From assembly GCA_016869875.1 (NCBI GenBank), contig VGDE01000015.1:1-35839 (forward strand): a DNA stretch of 35,839 bases, in the 5' to 3' direction. The position numbers and the translations under genes were made by a program. The notes beneath the pieces are model-generated. The model did not search any database and was not told where the DNA came from. It saw nothing but the letters and a program-made list of their open reading frames with translations. The stretch is from Alphaproteobacteria bacterium (GTDB taxonomy: Bacteria; Pseudomonadota; Alphaproteobacteria; Rhodobacterales; Rhodobacteraceae). The first letter of the stretch is position 1. Each line of letters begins with the position of its first letter. Shown piece by piece: positions 1-7,215 of this stretch.

Positions 1-140
1 GCAAGCCTTTCGGCGGTCCGCGTCCAGAAGGTGGAGGCAAGTTCCAAGGCAAGCCGCGTCCCGGCGGCGGCAAGGGCTTTGACGGGCCGCGCGGAGATCG
101 TCCCGCCGGCGGTGGCAAGCCGCGAACGCCCCGGGGGTAA
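1..140 (+). CDS. C-terminal tail of a Gly/Lys/Arg/Pro-rich protein (5' end outside window)
   Basis: An open frame enters from the left edge (codons in register with position 3) and ends at TAA 138-140. The visible 45 residues are almost only Gly, Pro, Lys and Arg, with repeats of the type GGGK and KPRPGGGK. Disordered basic tails like this occur on alphaproteobacterial RNA-binding enzymes, such as RluB-type 23S rRNA pseudouridine synthases and DEAD-box helicases. The catalytic part is outside the window, so the enzyme cannot be named. A perfect hairpin terminator follows the stop codon by a few bases. Confidence 0.6.
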   Translation, partial: KPFGGPRPEGGGKFQGKPRPGGGKGFDGPRGDRPAGGGKPRTPRG

Positions 141-142
141 GG

Positions 143-172
143 AAAGGGCCGGACCGCGATGGTCCGGCCTTT
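143..172. terminator. Bidirectional intrinsic terminator between two convergent genes
   Basis: A perfect 9-bp stem (GGCCGGACC at 147-155, GGTCCGGCC at 161-169) has a 5-base loop. It is flanked by AAA on the left and TTT on the right, so it can end transcription in both directions. The upstream plus-strand gene stops at 140, and the convergent hemP stop codon (173-175) abuts the hairpin. Confidence 0.8.
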
Positions 173-349
173 CTACTTCGTCAGGATCAACTTGCCTGCG
201 CGGGTGATGCGCAACTGGTAGACCTGCTCGTCCAGCACGATCAGCGCCTGGTTGCCCCCCTGCGTCAGCTGCGTGGCATCATGCTGCGGAAGCCGGGCCA
301 GAAGCGAGGTTCCGGGGCGAGTGAAATCTGCAGGGCGCGTGGCGGTCAT
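173..349 (-). CDS. hemP: Hemin uptake protein HemP
   Basis: This 58-residue protein is recognised by its C-terminal half. The segment around residues 38-58 (LIVLDEQVYQLRITRAGKLILTK, split here as LIVLDEQVY and QLRITRAGKLILTK) matches the HemP family hallmark, Y-x-L-R-I-T-R-x-G-K-L-I-L-T-K at the extreme C-terminus. HemP proteins are small cytoplasmic factors. In several proteobacteria they sit with haem-uptake genes and activate their expression under iron limitation. Here no haem receptor is adjacent, so it is an orphan copy. The start ATG (349) is preceded by GAGGC at a normal distance. The gene ends directly against the terminator shared with the opposing gene. Confidence 0.85.
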   Translation of the reverse strand: MTATRPADFTRPGTSLLARLPQHDATQLTQGGNQALIVLDEQVYQLRITRAGKLILTK

Positions 350-395
350 GGTTCAGCCTCTTGGGTGGAACAGGTGATACCGCAAAGGTGACAAA

Positions 396-413
396 TTGAT
401 TCAGGTTTGTCAA
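396..413 (-). promoter_or_regulatory. Candidate hemP promoter -35 overlapped by an inverted repeat
   Basis: On the minus strand a perfect TTGACA (408-413) lies upstream of hemP. It begins an interrupted dyad, TTGA-N10-TCAA (396-413). Iron-responsive operators of alphaproteobacteria (RirA/IRO type) have a TGA...TCA architecture with about nine central bases. The spacing here is ten, so the identity of the regulator is a guess. No convincing -10 is visible at 17 bases. Confidence 0.35.
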
Positions 414-456
414 AGTATTTTAGTCGGGAATGACGCTCCGCTGCGGCATCGGGCGT

Positions 457-476
457 GGTGGCCGTTGTCGGCCACC
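457..476. other. Hairpin downstream of znuA
   Basis: A perfect 7-bp stem (GGTGGCC at 457-463, GGCCACC at 470-476) with a 6-base loop lies 10 bases past the znuA stop codon. In the znuA direction it is not followed by a T-run. It may be a weak terminator or an mRNA 3'-end structure. Confidence 0.4.
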
Positions 477-485
477 TGATTTTGT

Positions 486-1502
486 CTATTCGCCTTGCAG
501 ACAAGCAGCGATCGTGTTCGCCATGTTGGTCAGCAGGGCGTCATATTGTCCAGCACCCGGCTCCAGCACGCCCCCTTCCGGGCTGAGTTCATCTCCGAGG
601 CGCACGTTTGTGCCTTCGATGACGGTGTTGATCAGGGCTTGATCATGGGCGTATTCAGGAAAGGCACAAGTCGCGCCAGAGTCCTGGATCTGGGTGCGCA
701 CCCTGTCGATCCGCGCGGCCGAAGGCGTTGCGGCATCACCCAAGGCGACGGGAACCGCAGGTTGCAGGCCGAAATGGCTGGTGAAGTAGCCATAGGCGTC
801 ATGGAAGACGACAAACTTCTCTTCGGCATGCGGGGCCAGCTGCTCGCGCAGGGTGGCGTCCAGCGCTTCGATCCGCTGCGCAGCCGCATCCGCATTGGCG
901 CGATAGGTACCGGCATTTTCGGGGTCCTGCGCGGCCAGGGACGCCACGATGGCGTCCAGCCATGGACGGGCGTTTTGCGGGGACAGCCAGGCATGAGGGT
1001 CCGTGCCGGTGTGGCTGTGGTCATCATGATCGTGCCCCCCTGCATGATCGTGATCATGGCCGTCATGGTGGTGATCATGCTCATCGCCATGGCCGGCGTG
1101 GTCATGATCGTGTGCATGGTCGTGATCGTGCCCATGATCATGATCGGGATCGTGATCCTTGGTCGGGCCGTAATCCTGCAAGGTCGTGCCCGGCGCCTCA
1201 AGCAGGCGCAGCTGCGCTGCGTTCCCCAGGTTCTCCGTGGCCCGGGCCATCCACGGCGTCAGAGCCGGCCCCATCCACACAACCAGATCCGCCAATTGCA
1301 GCGCCTGCGCGTCGGACGGCCGCATCTGGTAATGGTGAGCGCTGGCCCCACGCGGCAGCAGGACCCGGACCTGCCCCAGTTCGCCCATCACCTCTTGCAC
1401 AAGGGCGCCAGTCGGGACCAGGTCGGCCACCACCTGCGGCGCGGCAAAGGCGGGGGCGGCGGTCAGCGAAAGGATCGCTGCGGCGGATGCAGAACGGTGC
1501 AT
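486..1502 (-). CDS. znuA: Zinc ABC transporter periplasmic binding protein ZnuA
   Basis: This protein binds zinc in the periplasm and hands it to the ZnuB/ZnuC transporter. It has a signal peptide (residues 1-20, cleavage after AFA). Likely zinc ligands are H56/H57 (AHHYQM), H170 (TDPHAWL) and H234 (FHDAYGYF). C279 and C334 match the disulfide pair known in ZnuA. Residues about 116-165 form a His/Asp-rich loop, the zinc-scavenging insert typical of ZnuA but long here. The 338-residue length fits the family. The ATG has AAGGAG upstream. It diverges from zur-znuCB, and two Zur-like palindromes lie between them, so repression by zinc-loaded Zur is expected. Confidence 0.95.
   Translation of the reverse strand: MHRSASAAAILSLTAAPAFAAPQVVADLVPTGALVQEVMGELGQVRVLLPRGASAHHYQMRPSDAQALQLADLVVWMGPALTPWMARATENLGNAAQLRLLEAPGTTLQDYGPTKDHDPDHDHGHDHDHAHDHDHAGHGDEHDHHHDGHDHDHAGGHDHDDHSHTGTDPHAWLSPQNARPWLDAIVASLAAQDPENAGTYRANADAAAQRIEALDATLREQLAPHAEEKFVVFHDAYGYFTSHFGLQPAVPVALGDAATPSAARIDRVRTQIQDSGATCAFPEYAHDQALINTVIEGTNVRLGDELSPEGGVLEPGAGQYDALLTNMANTIAACLQGE
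1011..1157 (-). repeat. Low-complexity His/Asp-coding repeat inside znuA
   Basis: This stretch encodes ZnuA residues about 116-164, an irregular repeat of His-Asp units (HDHDH, HDHHHDGHDHDH). The DNA is a near-tandem array of CATGATC/GATCATG words, which are self-complementary and prone to length variation. The protein segment is the zinc-binding flexible loop. Confidence 0.85.
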
Positions 1503-1545
1503 CGGGTTCTCCTTTGAGTGTGCGTTGCGATGGCGGGGTTCTGTG

Positions 1546-1560
1546 TGTTACACGGTAACA
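1546..1560. promoter_or_regulatory. Zur-box 1
   Basis: TGTTACACGGTAACA is a perfect palindrome with 6-base arms and a 3-base centre. The known proteobacterial Zur core is TGTTATANTATAACA, with the same 6-3-6 layout. It lies between the divergent znuA and zur starts. For zur it covers the expected -35 position. Confidence 0.75.
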
Positions 1561-1572
1561 AGTCAACCCGAA

Positions 1573-1587
1573 TGTAATATAGTAACG
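1573..1587. promoter_or_regulatory. Zur-box 2
   Basis: TGTAATATAGTAACG has the same 6-3-6 plan as box 1 but imperfect arms. Its centre is 27 bases from that of box 1. A -10-like TATAGT (1578-1583) for zur is inside it, so occupancy would block zur-znuCB transcription and allow autoregulation. Confidence 0.65.
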
Positions 1588-1607
1588 AATAGGCGTGAAG
1601 GACTGCC

Positions 1608-2132
1608 GTGCCCCAGACCGATGACGGAATCGCCGCGACCTTTGCGCCTCATGACCACCAGGAATGCGCCCATCGTGCGCTGGACGAGGCGGCCGAACGG
1701 CTGGCCGGGCAGGGGGCACGCCTGACCCCCGTGCGCCGGCGCACGCTGGAGATCCTGCTGGAAAGCCATCGGGCAATGGGGGCTTACGAGGTGCTGGACC
1801 GGCTTGCCGCCGAAGGGTTCGGCCGGCAGCCCCCTGTGGCCTATCGTGCGCTGGAGTTCCTGGTCAGCCACGGGCTGGCGCACCGGTTGCAGCGGCTGAA
1901 CGCCTTTGCCGCCTGCCTGCATCCCGGCCATGACCACCACCCCGCCTTTCTGATCTGCCGCAGCTGCGACAAGGTGGCCGAGGCACCGGCCGGGCCTGTG
2001 CGCGACGCGCTGACCCAGGTGGCCGCCCAGGGCGGATTCCGGGTCGAGCGGGCGACCATCGAGGCGCTTGGCCTTTGCGCCACCTGCGCAGCGCAGGACG
2101 GGGACCCGGCCTCCGCAGAGGACGGCGCATGA
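1608..2132 (+). CDS. zur: Zinc uptake regulator Zur (Fur family)
   Basis: This Fur-family repressor binds operator DNA when loaded with zinc. An N-terminal winged helix (about residues 30-95) carries the recognition helix segment PPVAYRALEFL (75-85). The dimerisation/metal part has HPGHDHH (105-111) and two Cys pairs, CRSC (117-120) and CATC (157-160), which form the structural zinc site. Length is 174 residues. Translation starts at a GTG (1608) after GAAGGAC. The stop codon overlaps the znuC start (ATGA), so the two are translationally coupled. Position within the znu locus makes Zur the right Fur subtype rather than Fur or Irr. Confidence 0.92.
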   Translation: MPQTDDGIAATFAPHDHQECAHRALDEAAERLAGQGARLTPVRRRTLEILLESHRAMGAYEVLDRLAAEGFGRQPPVAYRALEFLVSHGLAHRLQRLNAFAACLHPGHDHHPAFLICRSCDKVAEAPAGPVRDALTQVAAQGGFRVERATIEALGLCATCAAQDGDPASAEDGA

Positions 2133-2923
2133 CCTCCTTGATCGAATCCCGCAGCCTGACCATCCACCGGCCCGGGACCACGCAGCCTGTCCTGGCGCAG
2201 GTCGATTTCCGCATTCAGCCGGGCGAAATCGTGACGGTGGTCGGGCCCAACGGCTCGGGCAAGTCCTCGTTGATCCGGGCGCTGCTGGGGCACATGCCTT
2301 TGGCCTCGGGGCAGGTGGCGCGCCGTGCCGGCCTGCGAATCGGCTATGTGCCGCAGCGCGTGCAGCTGGATACGGCCATTCCCATGACCGTACGGCGGTT
2401 CCTGTCCCTGCCGACCCGTGTCAGCAATGCCGAGGCCGAACAGGCCCTGGCGCGCACGGGGGTGCCGGGACTGGGGCCGCGGCAGCTGACCCAGCTGTCC
2501 GGCGGACAGTTCCAGCGCGTGCTTCTGGCGCGGGCGTTGCTGCGCGACCCGCACCTTCTGGTTCTGGACGAGCCGACGCAGGGGCTGGACCAGCCGGGCA
2601 TCGTCGTCTTCTACAAGCTGATCGAGGAGGTCCGCCGCGACACCGGCGCGGCCATCCTGATGGTCAGCCATGACCTGCTTGTGGTGATGCGCTCCTCGGA
2701 CCGAGTCGTCTGCCTGAACGGCCATGTCTGCTGCGAAGGCACGCCCCAGCATGTCAGCGGCGCCCCTGAATACCTTGCACTGTTCGGCGCGGGGGCGGAA
2801 GGGACGCTGGCCTTGTACCGCCACCGTCACGATCACGACCACGACCGGGTGCCGCAGGGGGACCATCTTCACGGCCCCGGCTGCCGGCATGATCATTCCC
2901 ATGCGCCGGCGGCCCCAAACTGA
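2129..2923 (+). CDS. znuC: Zinc ABC transporter ATPase ZnuC
   Basis: This is the ATPase that powers zinc import through ZnuB. In its 264 residues are Walker A GPNGSGKS (39-46), the ABC signature LSGGQ (123-127), Walker B LLVLDEP (143-149) and the H-loop histidine (181). The start is the ATG overlapping the zur stop; an upstream in-frame start would lie within zur and is not needed. The C-terminal tail (about residues 230-257) is His/Asp-rich, a feature of some ZnuC proteins that may bind zinc or sense it at the cytoplasmic face. It is followed by znuB after 30 bases. Confidence 0.95.
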   Translation: MTSLIESRSLTIHRPGTTQPVLAQVDFRIQPGEIVTVVGPNGSGKSSLIRALLGHMPLASGQVARRAGLRIGYVPQRVQLDTAIPMTVRRFLSLPTRVSNAEAEQALARTGVPGLGPRQLTQLSGGQFQRVLLARALLRDPHLLVLDEPTQGLDQPGIVVFYKLIEEVRRDTGAAILMVSHDLLVVMRSSDRVVCLNGHVCCEGTPQHVSGAPEYLALFGAGAEGTLALYRHRHDHDHDRVPQGDHLHGPGCRHDHSHAPAAPN

Positions 2924-2953
2924 GGCGCCTTTCCCCGATCCGGATCAAACCCG

Positions 2954-3736
2954 ATGCTTGACGATTTCTTCACGCGCGCCGTTCTGGCGGGACTGGGACT
3001 GGCCATGGTGGCGGGTCCCCTGGGCAGTTTCGTCGTCTGGCGGCGCATGGCCTATTTCGGCGATTCCACGGCCCATGCGGCCATCCTGGGCGTCGCGCTC
3101 GCGTTGTCCTTCGAGATCTCGATCTATGCCGGCACCCTGGCGGTGGCGACCGTGATGGCCTGCCTTGTCTCGGCACTGGTGGCGCGGGGGCAGGCGATGG
3201 ACACGATGCTGGGCGTGCTGTCGCATTCCGCCCTGGCCGTGGGCCTTGTGGCGATCAGCTTCGTGCCGTCCGCGCGATCAGATCTCAGCAGCTATCTGTT
3301 CGGCGACATCCTGGCCGTCGGCCGCGCCGACCTGGTGCTGATCTGGACCGGGGCTGCGCTGGTCCTGGGATTGCTGGTCCTGCGCTGGCAGCGGCTGGTG
3401 ACCTCCAGTCTGAACGAGGAACTGGCCATGGCCGCCGGCATCGACCCGCGGATCGAGCGGCTGGTCCTGTCGCTGGCCCTGGCCGTGGTCGTGGCCCTGG
3501 CGATCCGGGTCGTGGGATCGCTGCTGATTTCGGCACTTCTGATCGTGCCCGCAGCGGCCGCGCGCAGATGGGCCCGCACACCCGAACTGATGGCTGCGGC
3601 GGCGGCCGTGATCGCGGCCGGGGCGGTGCTGGCGGGGCTGTGGGCCAGCCTGCGACTCGACACTCCGGCAGGTCCTTCGATCGTGACCGCGGCAGCGATC
3701 TTTTTCCTTCTGTCGCAGGGCATCCGACGGGCGTAG
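2954..3736 (+). CDS. znuB: Zinc ABC transporter permease ZnuB
   Basis: This 260-residue inner-membrane protein of the ABC-3 family forms the zinc channel that accepts metal from ZnuA. The sequence is dominated by hydrophobic helices (about 7-8). Near the N-terminus is the segment WRRMAYFGDSTAHAAILGVAL, typical of this family (shown by GDSTAHAAILG at about residues 35-45). It is the third gene of zur-znuC-znuB. No clear intrinsic terminator is visible after its stop codon. Confidence 0.95.
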   Translation: MLDDFFTRAVLAGLGLAMVAGPLGSFVVWRRMAYFGDSTAHAAILGVALALSFEISIYAGTLAVATVMACLVSALVARGQAMDTMLGVLSHSALAVGLVAISFVPSARSDLSSYLFGDILAVGRADLVLIWTGAALVLGLLVLRWQRLVTSSLNEELAMAAGIDPRIERLVLSLALAVVVALAIRVVGSLLISALLIVPAAAARRWARTPELMAAAAAVIAAGAVLAGLWASLRLDTPAGPSIVTAAAIFFLLSQGIRRA

Positions 3737-3934
3737 TGCCGTTTTGCCACAGTATTTGCTGGGCCTTGCGCAAGCGGGAACGAAGCGGCGCGCAGTGTGT
3801 TGGCCAATATGCAACAGTGGCTTCGACCCCTCGGCGGATTTGATTCAATGCAGCTTTTCAACCGTACGGGTTTGTGTAACTGTCGCAGCGATGTTGCCGG
3901 AAACGGCAGCTTTCAAACGAAACGGAGCATGATC

Positions 3935-4138
3935 ATGACCAAATTCGCTACCTTCGCTGCCGCTCTCGGCCTGACCGCCACTTCGGCTCTGGCCGGTGGC
4001 TACGTCGCCCCCGTCGTCGAAGTCGAGCCGGTTGTCGTTGAAGAACGCGCCGCCACGACCAATGCTGGTCTGGTGATCCCGGCCCTGCTGCTGCTGGGCG
4101 TCATCGCCGCCGTCGCTTCGGACAACGACGACAGCTGA
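3935..4138 (+). CDS. Small secreted/membrane protein of unknown function (67 aa)
   Basis: I do not recognise a named family. The 67 residues show a signal peptide (1-20, cleavage after ALA), then a Val/Glu-rich segment (GGYVAPVVEVEPVVVEE), a hydrophobic helix (about 45-61) and a short acidic end (DNDDS). The start at 3935 is preferred over the ATG six bases earlier because ACGGAG then lies at a proper distance. It has its own intergenic leader (3737-3934) and its own terminator. It is convergent with the yjbF-type lipoprotein gene. E. coli yjbEFGH begins with a small secreted protein, YjbE, but similarity beyond size and signal peptide is not evident. Confidence 0.75.
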   Translation: MTKFATFAAALGLTATSALAGGYVAPVVEVEPVVVEERAATTNAGLVIPALLLLGVIAAVASDNDDS

Positions 4139-4176
4139 TATCGAATCGGGTCGGTTCTACGATCCGTTTCCTTAGA

Positions 4177-4202
4177 GGGCTGGCCACTGGCCAGTCCTTT
4201 TT
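4177..4202 (+). terminator. Intrinsic terminator of the small secreted protein gene
   Basis: The stem is GGGCTGGCC (4177-4185) with GGCCAGTCC (4189-4197), one G-T wobble and a 3-base loop. TTTTT follows at 4198-4202. It lies 38 bases after the stop codon at 4138. Confidence 0.85.
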
Positions 4203-4233
4203 CATTGCCGCCCCGTGCAGTCTGGCGGGCAAG

Positions 4234-4261
4234 AAAAAACCGGCCCAAGAGGCCGGTTTTT
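4234..4261. terminator. Bidirectional intrinsic terminator at the end of the yjbH-yjbF operon
   Basis: The stem is ACCGGCC (4239-4245) with GGCCGGT (4251-4257), extended by flanking A and T runs (AAAAAA left, TTTTT right). In the minus-strand direction it lies about 20 bases beyond the yjbF stop codon. Confidence 0.85.
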
Positions 4262-4280
4262 CTGCGTTGTGTCACCCGGA

Positions 4281-4937
4281 TCAGGGGCGCAGGGTCTGGA
4301 CGGTGACATAGCCAAGGCCCGGCCCGATCCACTGCCGCGACACCGGGATCTGGCCGCCCTGGACCATGTAGTTGTTCTGGAAGGTGATGCCGTGTCCTTC
4401 GCAGCTTTCCACCACCACACCGGCACTCGGACCCGGCCCGACCGAACAGGCGAACTGCAGCGGACGCTCAAGCCCGTCGCCGGCGAAATAGCGCATGGTC
4501 CGCGACCCCTGACCAGAGGCGCCGGCACGGATGGCGGCCTCGGTCCCCGCCTCGGCCACCGACAGGTCATGGCCCAGCCCGCGTGTGCCGACCAGCAGCC
4601 CGTTGCGCAGGATCAGCGCCTCTTCGGCGGGGGTCATGTAGGTCCGCATCGCGCCGTTCTGGCCCGTCATGGCCATGATCTGCGTCCGGCCAAGGTTCTC
4701 GAAGCCGGCCTGGATCAGCGGGCCGGGGTTGACGCGCAGCGCCTCGGCAACGGCATCGCGCGGGCCGCCGGCCGGCGCGGGCGCGGCCTCGGCCCGGCGC
4801 GCCGCGGCTACCTGGGTGGCGGTCTGCGCCAGGACCCCCAGGGGGCTTGCGCCGCCCTCGTCCGCGCCGCCGTTGCCGCAGGCCCCCAATCCGGCCAGCG
4901 CCGCGGCGGCCAGCATGATCTTGACGGTGCTGCTCAT
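4281..4937 (-). CDS. yjbF: YjbF-family outer-membrane lipoprotein
   Basis: This 218-residue lipoprotein has a lipobox ending at C20 (LAGLGAC). The body contains the YjbF/GfcB-type pattern: an NPGPLIQAGFENLGR segment, then TYMTPAEEALILRNGLLVGTRGLGHDL, where the 'gave rise to a new/old start' phrase GLLVGTRGLG is diagnostic (about residues 108-122), and a C-terminal YMVQGGQIPVSRQWIGPGLGYV. YjbF and GfcB lipoproteins work with YjbH/GfcD in export or anchoring of extracellular polysaccharide. The start overlaps the yjbH stop (ATGA), so it is co-translated with it. The assignment rests on this motif pattern and the partner gene. Confidence 0.82.
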   Translation of the reverse strand: MSSTVKIMLAAAALAGLGACGNGGADEGGASPLGVLAQTATQVAAARRAEAAPAPAGGPRDAVAEALRVNPGPLIQAGFENLGRTQIMAMTGQNGAMRTYMTPAEEALILRNGLLVGTRGLGHDLSVAEAGTEAAIRAGASGQGSRTMRYFAGDGLERPLQFACSVGPGPSAGVVVESCEGHGITFQNNYMVQGGQIPVSRQWIGPGLGYVTVQTLRP

Positions 4938-7126
4938 CGCCAGAACCTCCCCCAGCCTTCATAAAGATCGACGGTCTGGCTGTCGCGCACGCGGTCGTAA
5001 AGCCGTCCGTTCACGTTCAGCCGGGCACCGCCGTCGCGCGACAGCGACCGCAGGTTCGTCGCCACACGTTCGCGCGAGGCCTGGCCCGTGGCCCAGCCCA
5101 GCGGGATCGACAGCGTAACGCCCTTGTCAAAGCTGCCCTCGCCGAATTCCTCGGCGCTCAGGTCCGTCTTGGTGGCATAGGCGCCGACGCGCCAGCCATT
5201 GGCGAATTCACGTGCGAGGGTCACGGTCGCGCCCACGTCGCCGGCCAGATACTGGCCCACGTCAAGCTGCGCGGTGAAGCCTTGGGTGAATTCGTAATAG
5301 GCCGACACATGGCCAGTCGTGACCTCATAGTCGCGGAAGTCGAACAGCTGGTCGAAGTCGCGCTTGCGGACGCGGTTGACCTCGGCCCCGAAGGCCAGCG
5401 GCGAATTCGCGGGCTTCCACAAGGCTTCGGCCGACACGCCGCCATAGCTGCGCTCCAGCAGGCCGACCGTGACGCGGGAATAGACGGTGGGCGCGGGCTT
5501 GGCATACCAAGCCAGCGTCAGTTCCGGAATGACGGGGCTGGAATTGCCGGTATACATCCGCGTGTCCGACCGCACCCGCGGCACGCCCTGAGGCGTCGTT
5601 TCCAGCGTCGGTTCCGCCTCGTAAACGTCCGGCTCGTAATATTCGCCCCGCTGGCCCGGGAGGCCGATGCCGGGGCCACGCTGGCCGATATTGCCAAAGG
5701 CACGCTGGCGCAGCGCGCCCGTCGCGATCAGCCCGGGCATGATCTCATAACTGGCGCGCGCTTCGGCCCCGACCTCATGCGTCAGGCCGTCCTCGGCATC
5801 GAAGATCCCCAAGTCCAGATAAGGCTTCACCGACCAGCGCAGGCGCGGATAGATGCCGGGACTTTGCACGAGGCCGGGCGCCGAGGCCGGCGCATCCGTC
5901 AGGACCGAGGCGGCCGCGATCTGGCCGGCCTCCGTGTTTTCCAGCCGCTCGATGTCGGATCGGCGCAGGGTGACGGAGGAGGTGGGCATCCCTTCGGTGG
6001 TCGAGGTGATCACAAAGGTCTCGACCGAAGAGGGCAGGGCACGGGTCATCAGCCGTGCGGTGCGCCCGATGGCTTCGGCCTGGTTGATGTAGCGCTGGTT
6101 GCGCAGGCGCACCTCGGCCCGGTTGGCGGTCAGGGCCATGGATTCCAGCCGCTGGCCTTCCTTGGCCATCGCATCGCCCAAGGCTTTCTGGATCGCCGGC
6201 TGCGCGGTCGGATCCTGTGACCAGCTGCCCGACCAGCCTTCGGGATCGGCGGCGGGGGTGGGGCGGGGACGCACCGGCGCCGGGGCCTTCTCCAGGCCCG
6301 ACGGATAGGCGGCCTCGCGCGGGTTCAGGGCGATGGTCACCTGCGCGCCGATGGTCTTGCCGCCGATCGTATAGATCCCCGCCTCATAGTTGCGGCCCAG
6401 CTTGTAGTTGGCGGCCAGGTTCACCTTGCTGCCGAGTTCGTCGCCTTGCTGGTATTCGTTGCCGTCGCTGTAGCGGGCGAAATAGCGGTCATGCGAATAT
6501 TCGGCCACCAGGTTCAGCTTGTCGTTCACCTGCCAGCTGACCGAGCCGAAGGGCTTGGCACCGCCGCTGAACCACTGGTCGGCATTTGTGGTGCCGCCCT
6601 GGTCGGTCACGTCGATCACCCGCGACTTGCCAGCCAGGGTGCCCCAGCCCAGGCCTGCGGAGACGCGGATCGCCGGGGTCACCGACCGCGTGGCGACGAT
6701 GTATTCGCCCGAATAGACCCCCGTGCCCAGAAAGTCCTGCAATCCGACCGCCACGGCCGGCCGCCAGCCGTCCTCGCCCATGATCTGATAGCGCAGGTCC
6801 AGCGAACGGTCCGAGATGAAGCCTTCGTTCCGATAATCGTTGATGCCGTCGACCCGCGCATAGCGCAGCACACCCGTCAGCCCCGGCAGCGCCTGGAAAA
6901 AGACGTTGCCGCGACGGGCATAGTCGGACCAGGACAGCGTTGCACCCAGAGTGCCGTCCGGCAGCGTCTCGGCGGTTGGGGTGTCGATGCCGCCCGGCAG
7001 GCCATAGGTGGACATGTTGCGGCCCAGCAGCGGTTCGGCAACGGCTGTCCCGGTGCCTGATCCGACCACAAGGGCCAGGGGCAGGGTGGTGGCCATCAAC
7101 TGGCGGATAAGGCGCGGTCGGCGCAT
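4934..7126 (-). CDS. yjbH: YjbH-family outer-membrane beta-barrel protein
   Basis: This 730-residue exported protein has a signal peptide of about 30 residues (cleavage near TAVA|EP). The mature start, YGLPGGIDTPTAETLPDGTLG, is the conserved YjbH/GfcD opening (key part GGIDTPTAETLPDG). The rest alternates short amphipathic strands, as expected for a beta-barrel, and ends with aromatic residues (GWGRFWR). YjbH proteins accompany a YjbF lipoprotein in polysaccharide secretion, and the two genes overlap here. The start at 7126 is chosen because AAGGAAG precedes it and it opens directly into the signal peptide; the frame continues upstream without a signal. An 89-base spacer separates it from the upstream lipoprotein gene. 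Confidence 0.87.
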   Translation of the reverse strand: MRRPRLIRQLMATTLPLALVVGSGTGTAVAEPLLGRNMSTYGLPGGIDTPTAETLPDGTLGATLSWSDYARRGNVFFQALPGLTGVLRYARVDGINDYRNEGFISDRSLDLRYQIMGEDGWRPAVAVGLQDFLGTGVYSGEYIVATRSVTPAIRVSAGLGWGTLAGKSRVIDVTDQGGTTNADQWFSGGAKPFGSVSWQVNDKLNLVAEYSHDRYFARYSDGNEYQQGDELGSKVNLAANYKLGRNYEAGIYTIGGKTIGAQVTIALNPREAAYPSGLEKAPAPVRPRPTPAADPEGWSGSWSQDPTAQPAIQKALGDAMAKEGQRLESMALTANRAEVRLRNQRYINQAEAIGRTARLMTRALPSSVETFVITSTTEGMPTSSVTLRRSDIERLENTEAGQIAAASVLTDAPASAPGLVQSPGIYPRLRWSVKPYLDLGIFDAEDGLTHEVGAEARASYEIMPGLIATGALRQRAFGNIGQRGPGIGLPGQRGEYYEPDVYEAEPTLETTPQGVPRVRSDTRMYTGNSSPVIPELTLAWYAKPAPTVYSRVTVGLLERSYGGVSAEALWKPANSPLAFGAEVNRVRKRDFDQLFDFRDYEVTTGHVSAYYEFTQGFTAQLDVGQYLAGDVGATVTLAREFANGWRVGAYATKTDLSAEEFGEGSFDKGVTLSIPLGWATGQASRERVATNLRSLSRDGGARLNVNGRLYDRVRDSQTVDLYEGWGRFWR

Positions 7127-7215
7127 CGGCGGGCTTCCTTTCGGCAGGCGGGACGATCCAGGGCGGCGCCGCAGGCAGGGCTGGCGCCTCCGCGCGATCA
7201 CGCGCCGGGTCACGG

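Noticed and set aside
495-1517. A plus-strand open frame with Met/Val/Ile-rich hydrophobic repeats opposite znuA
   Set aside because: The hydrophobic run is the complement of the His/Asp repeat codons of ZnuA, not a real membrane protein.
3777-3801. A GGAAC-N16-TGTT sequence resembling the EcfG general stress promoter
   Set aside because: One base departs from the GGAAC/CGTT consensus, such short matches are expected by chance, and nothing nearby supports EcfG control.
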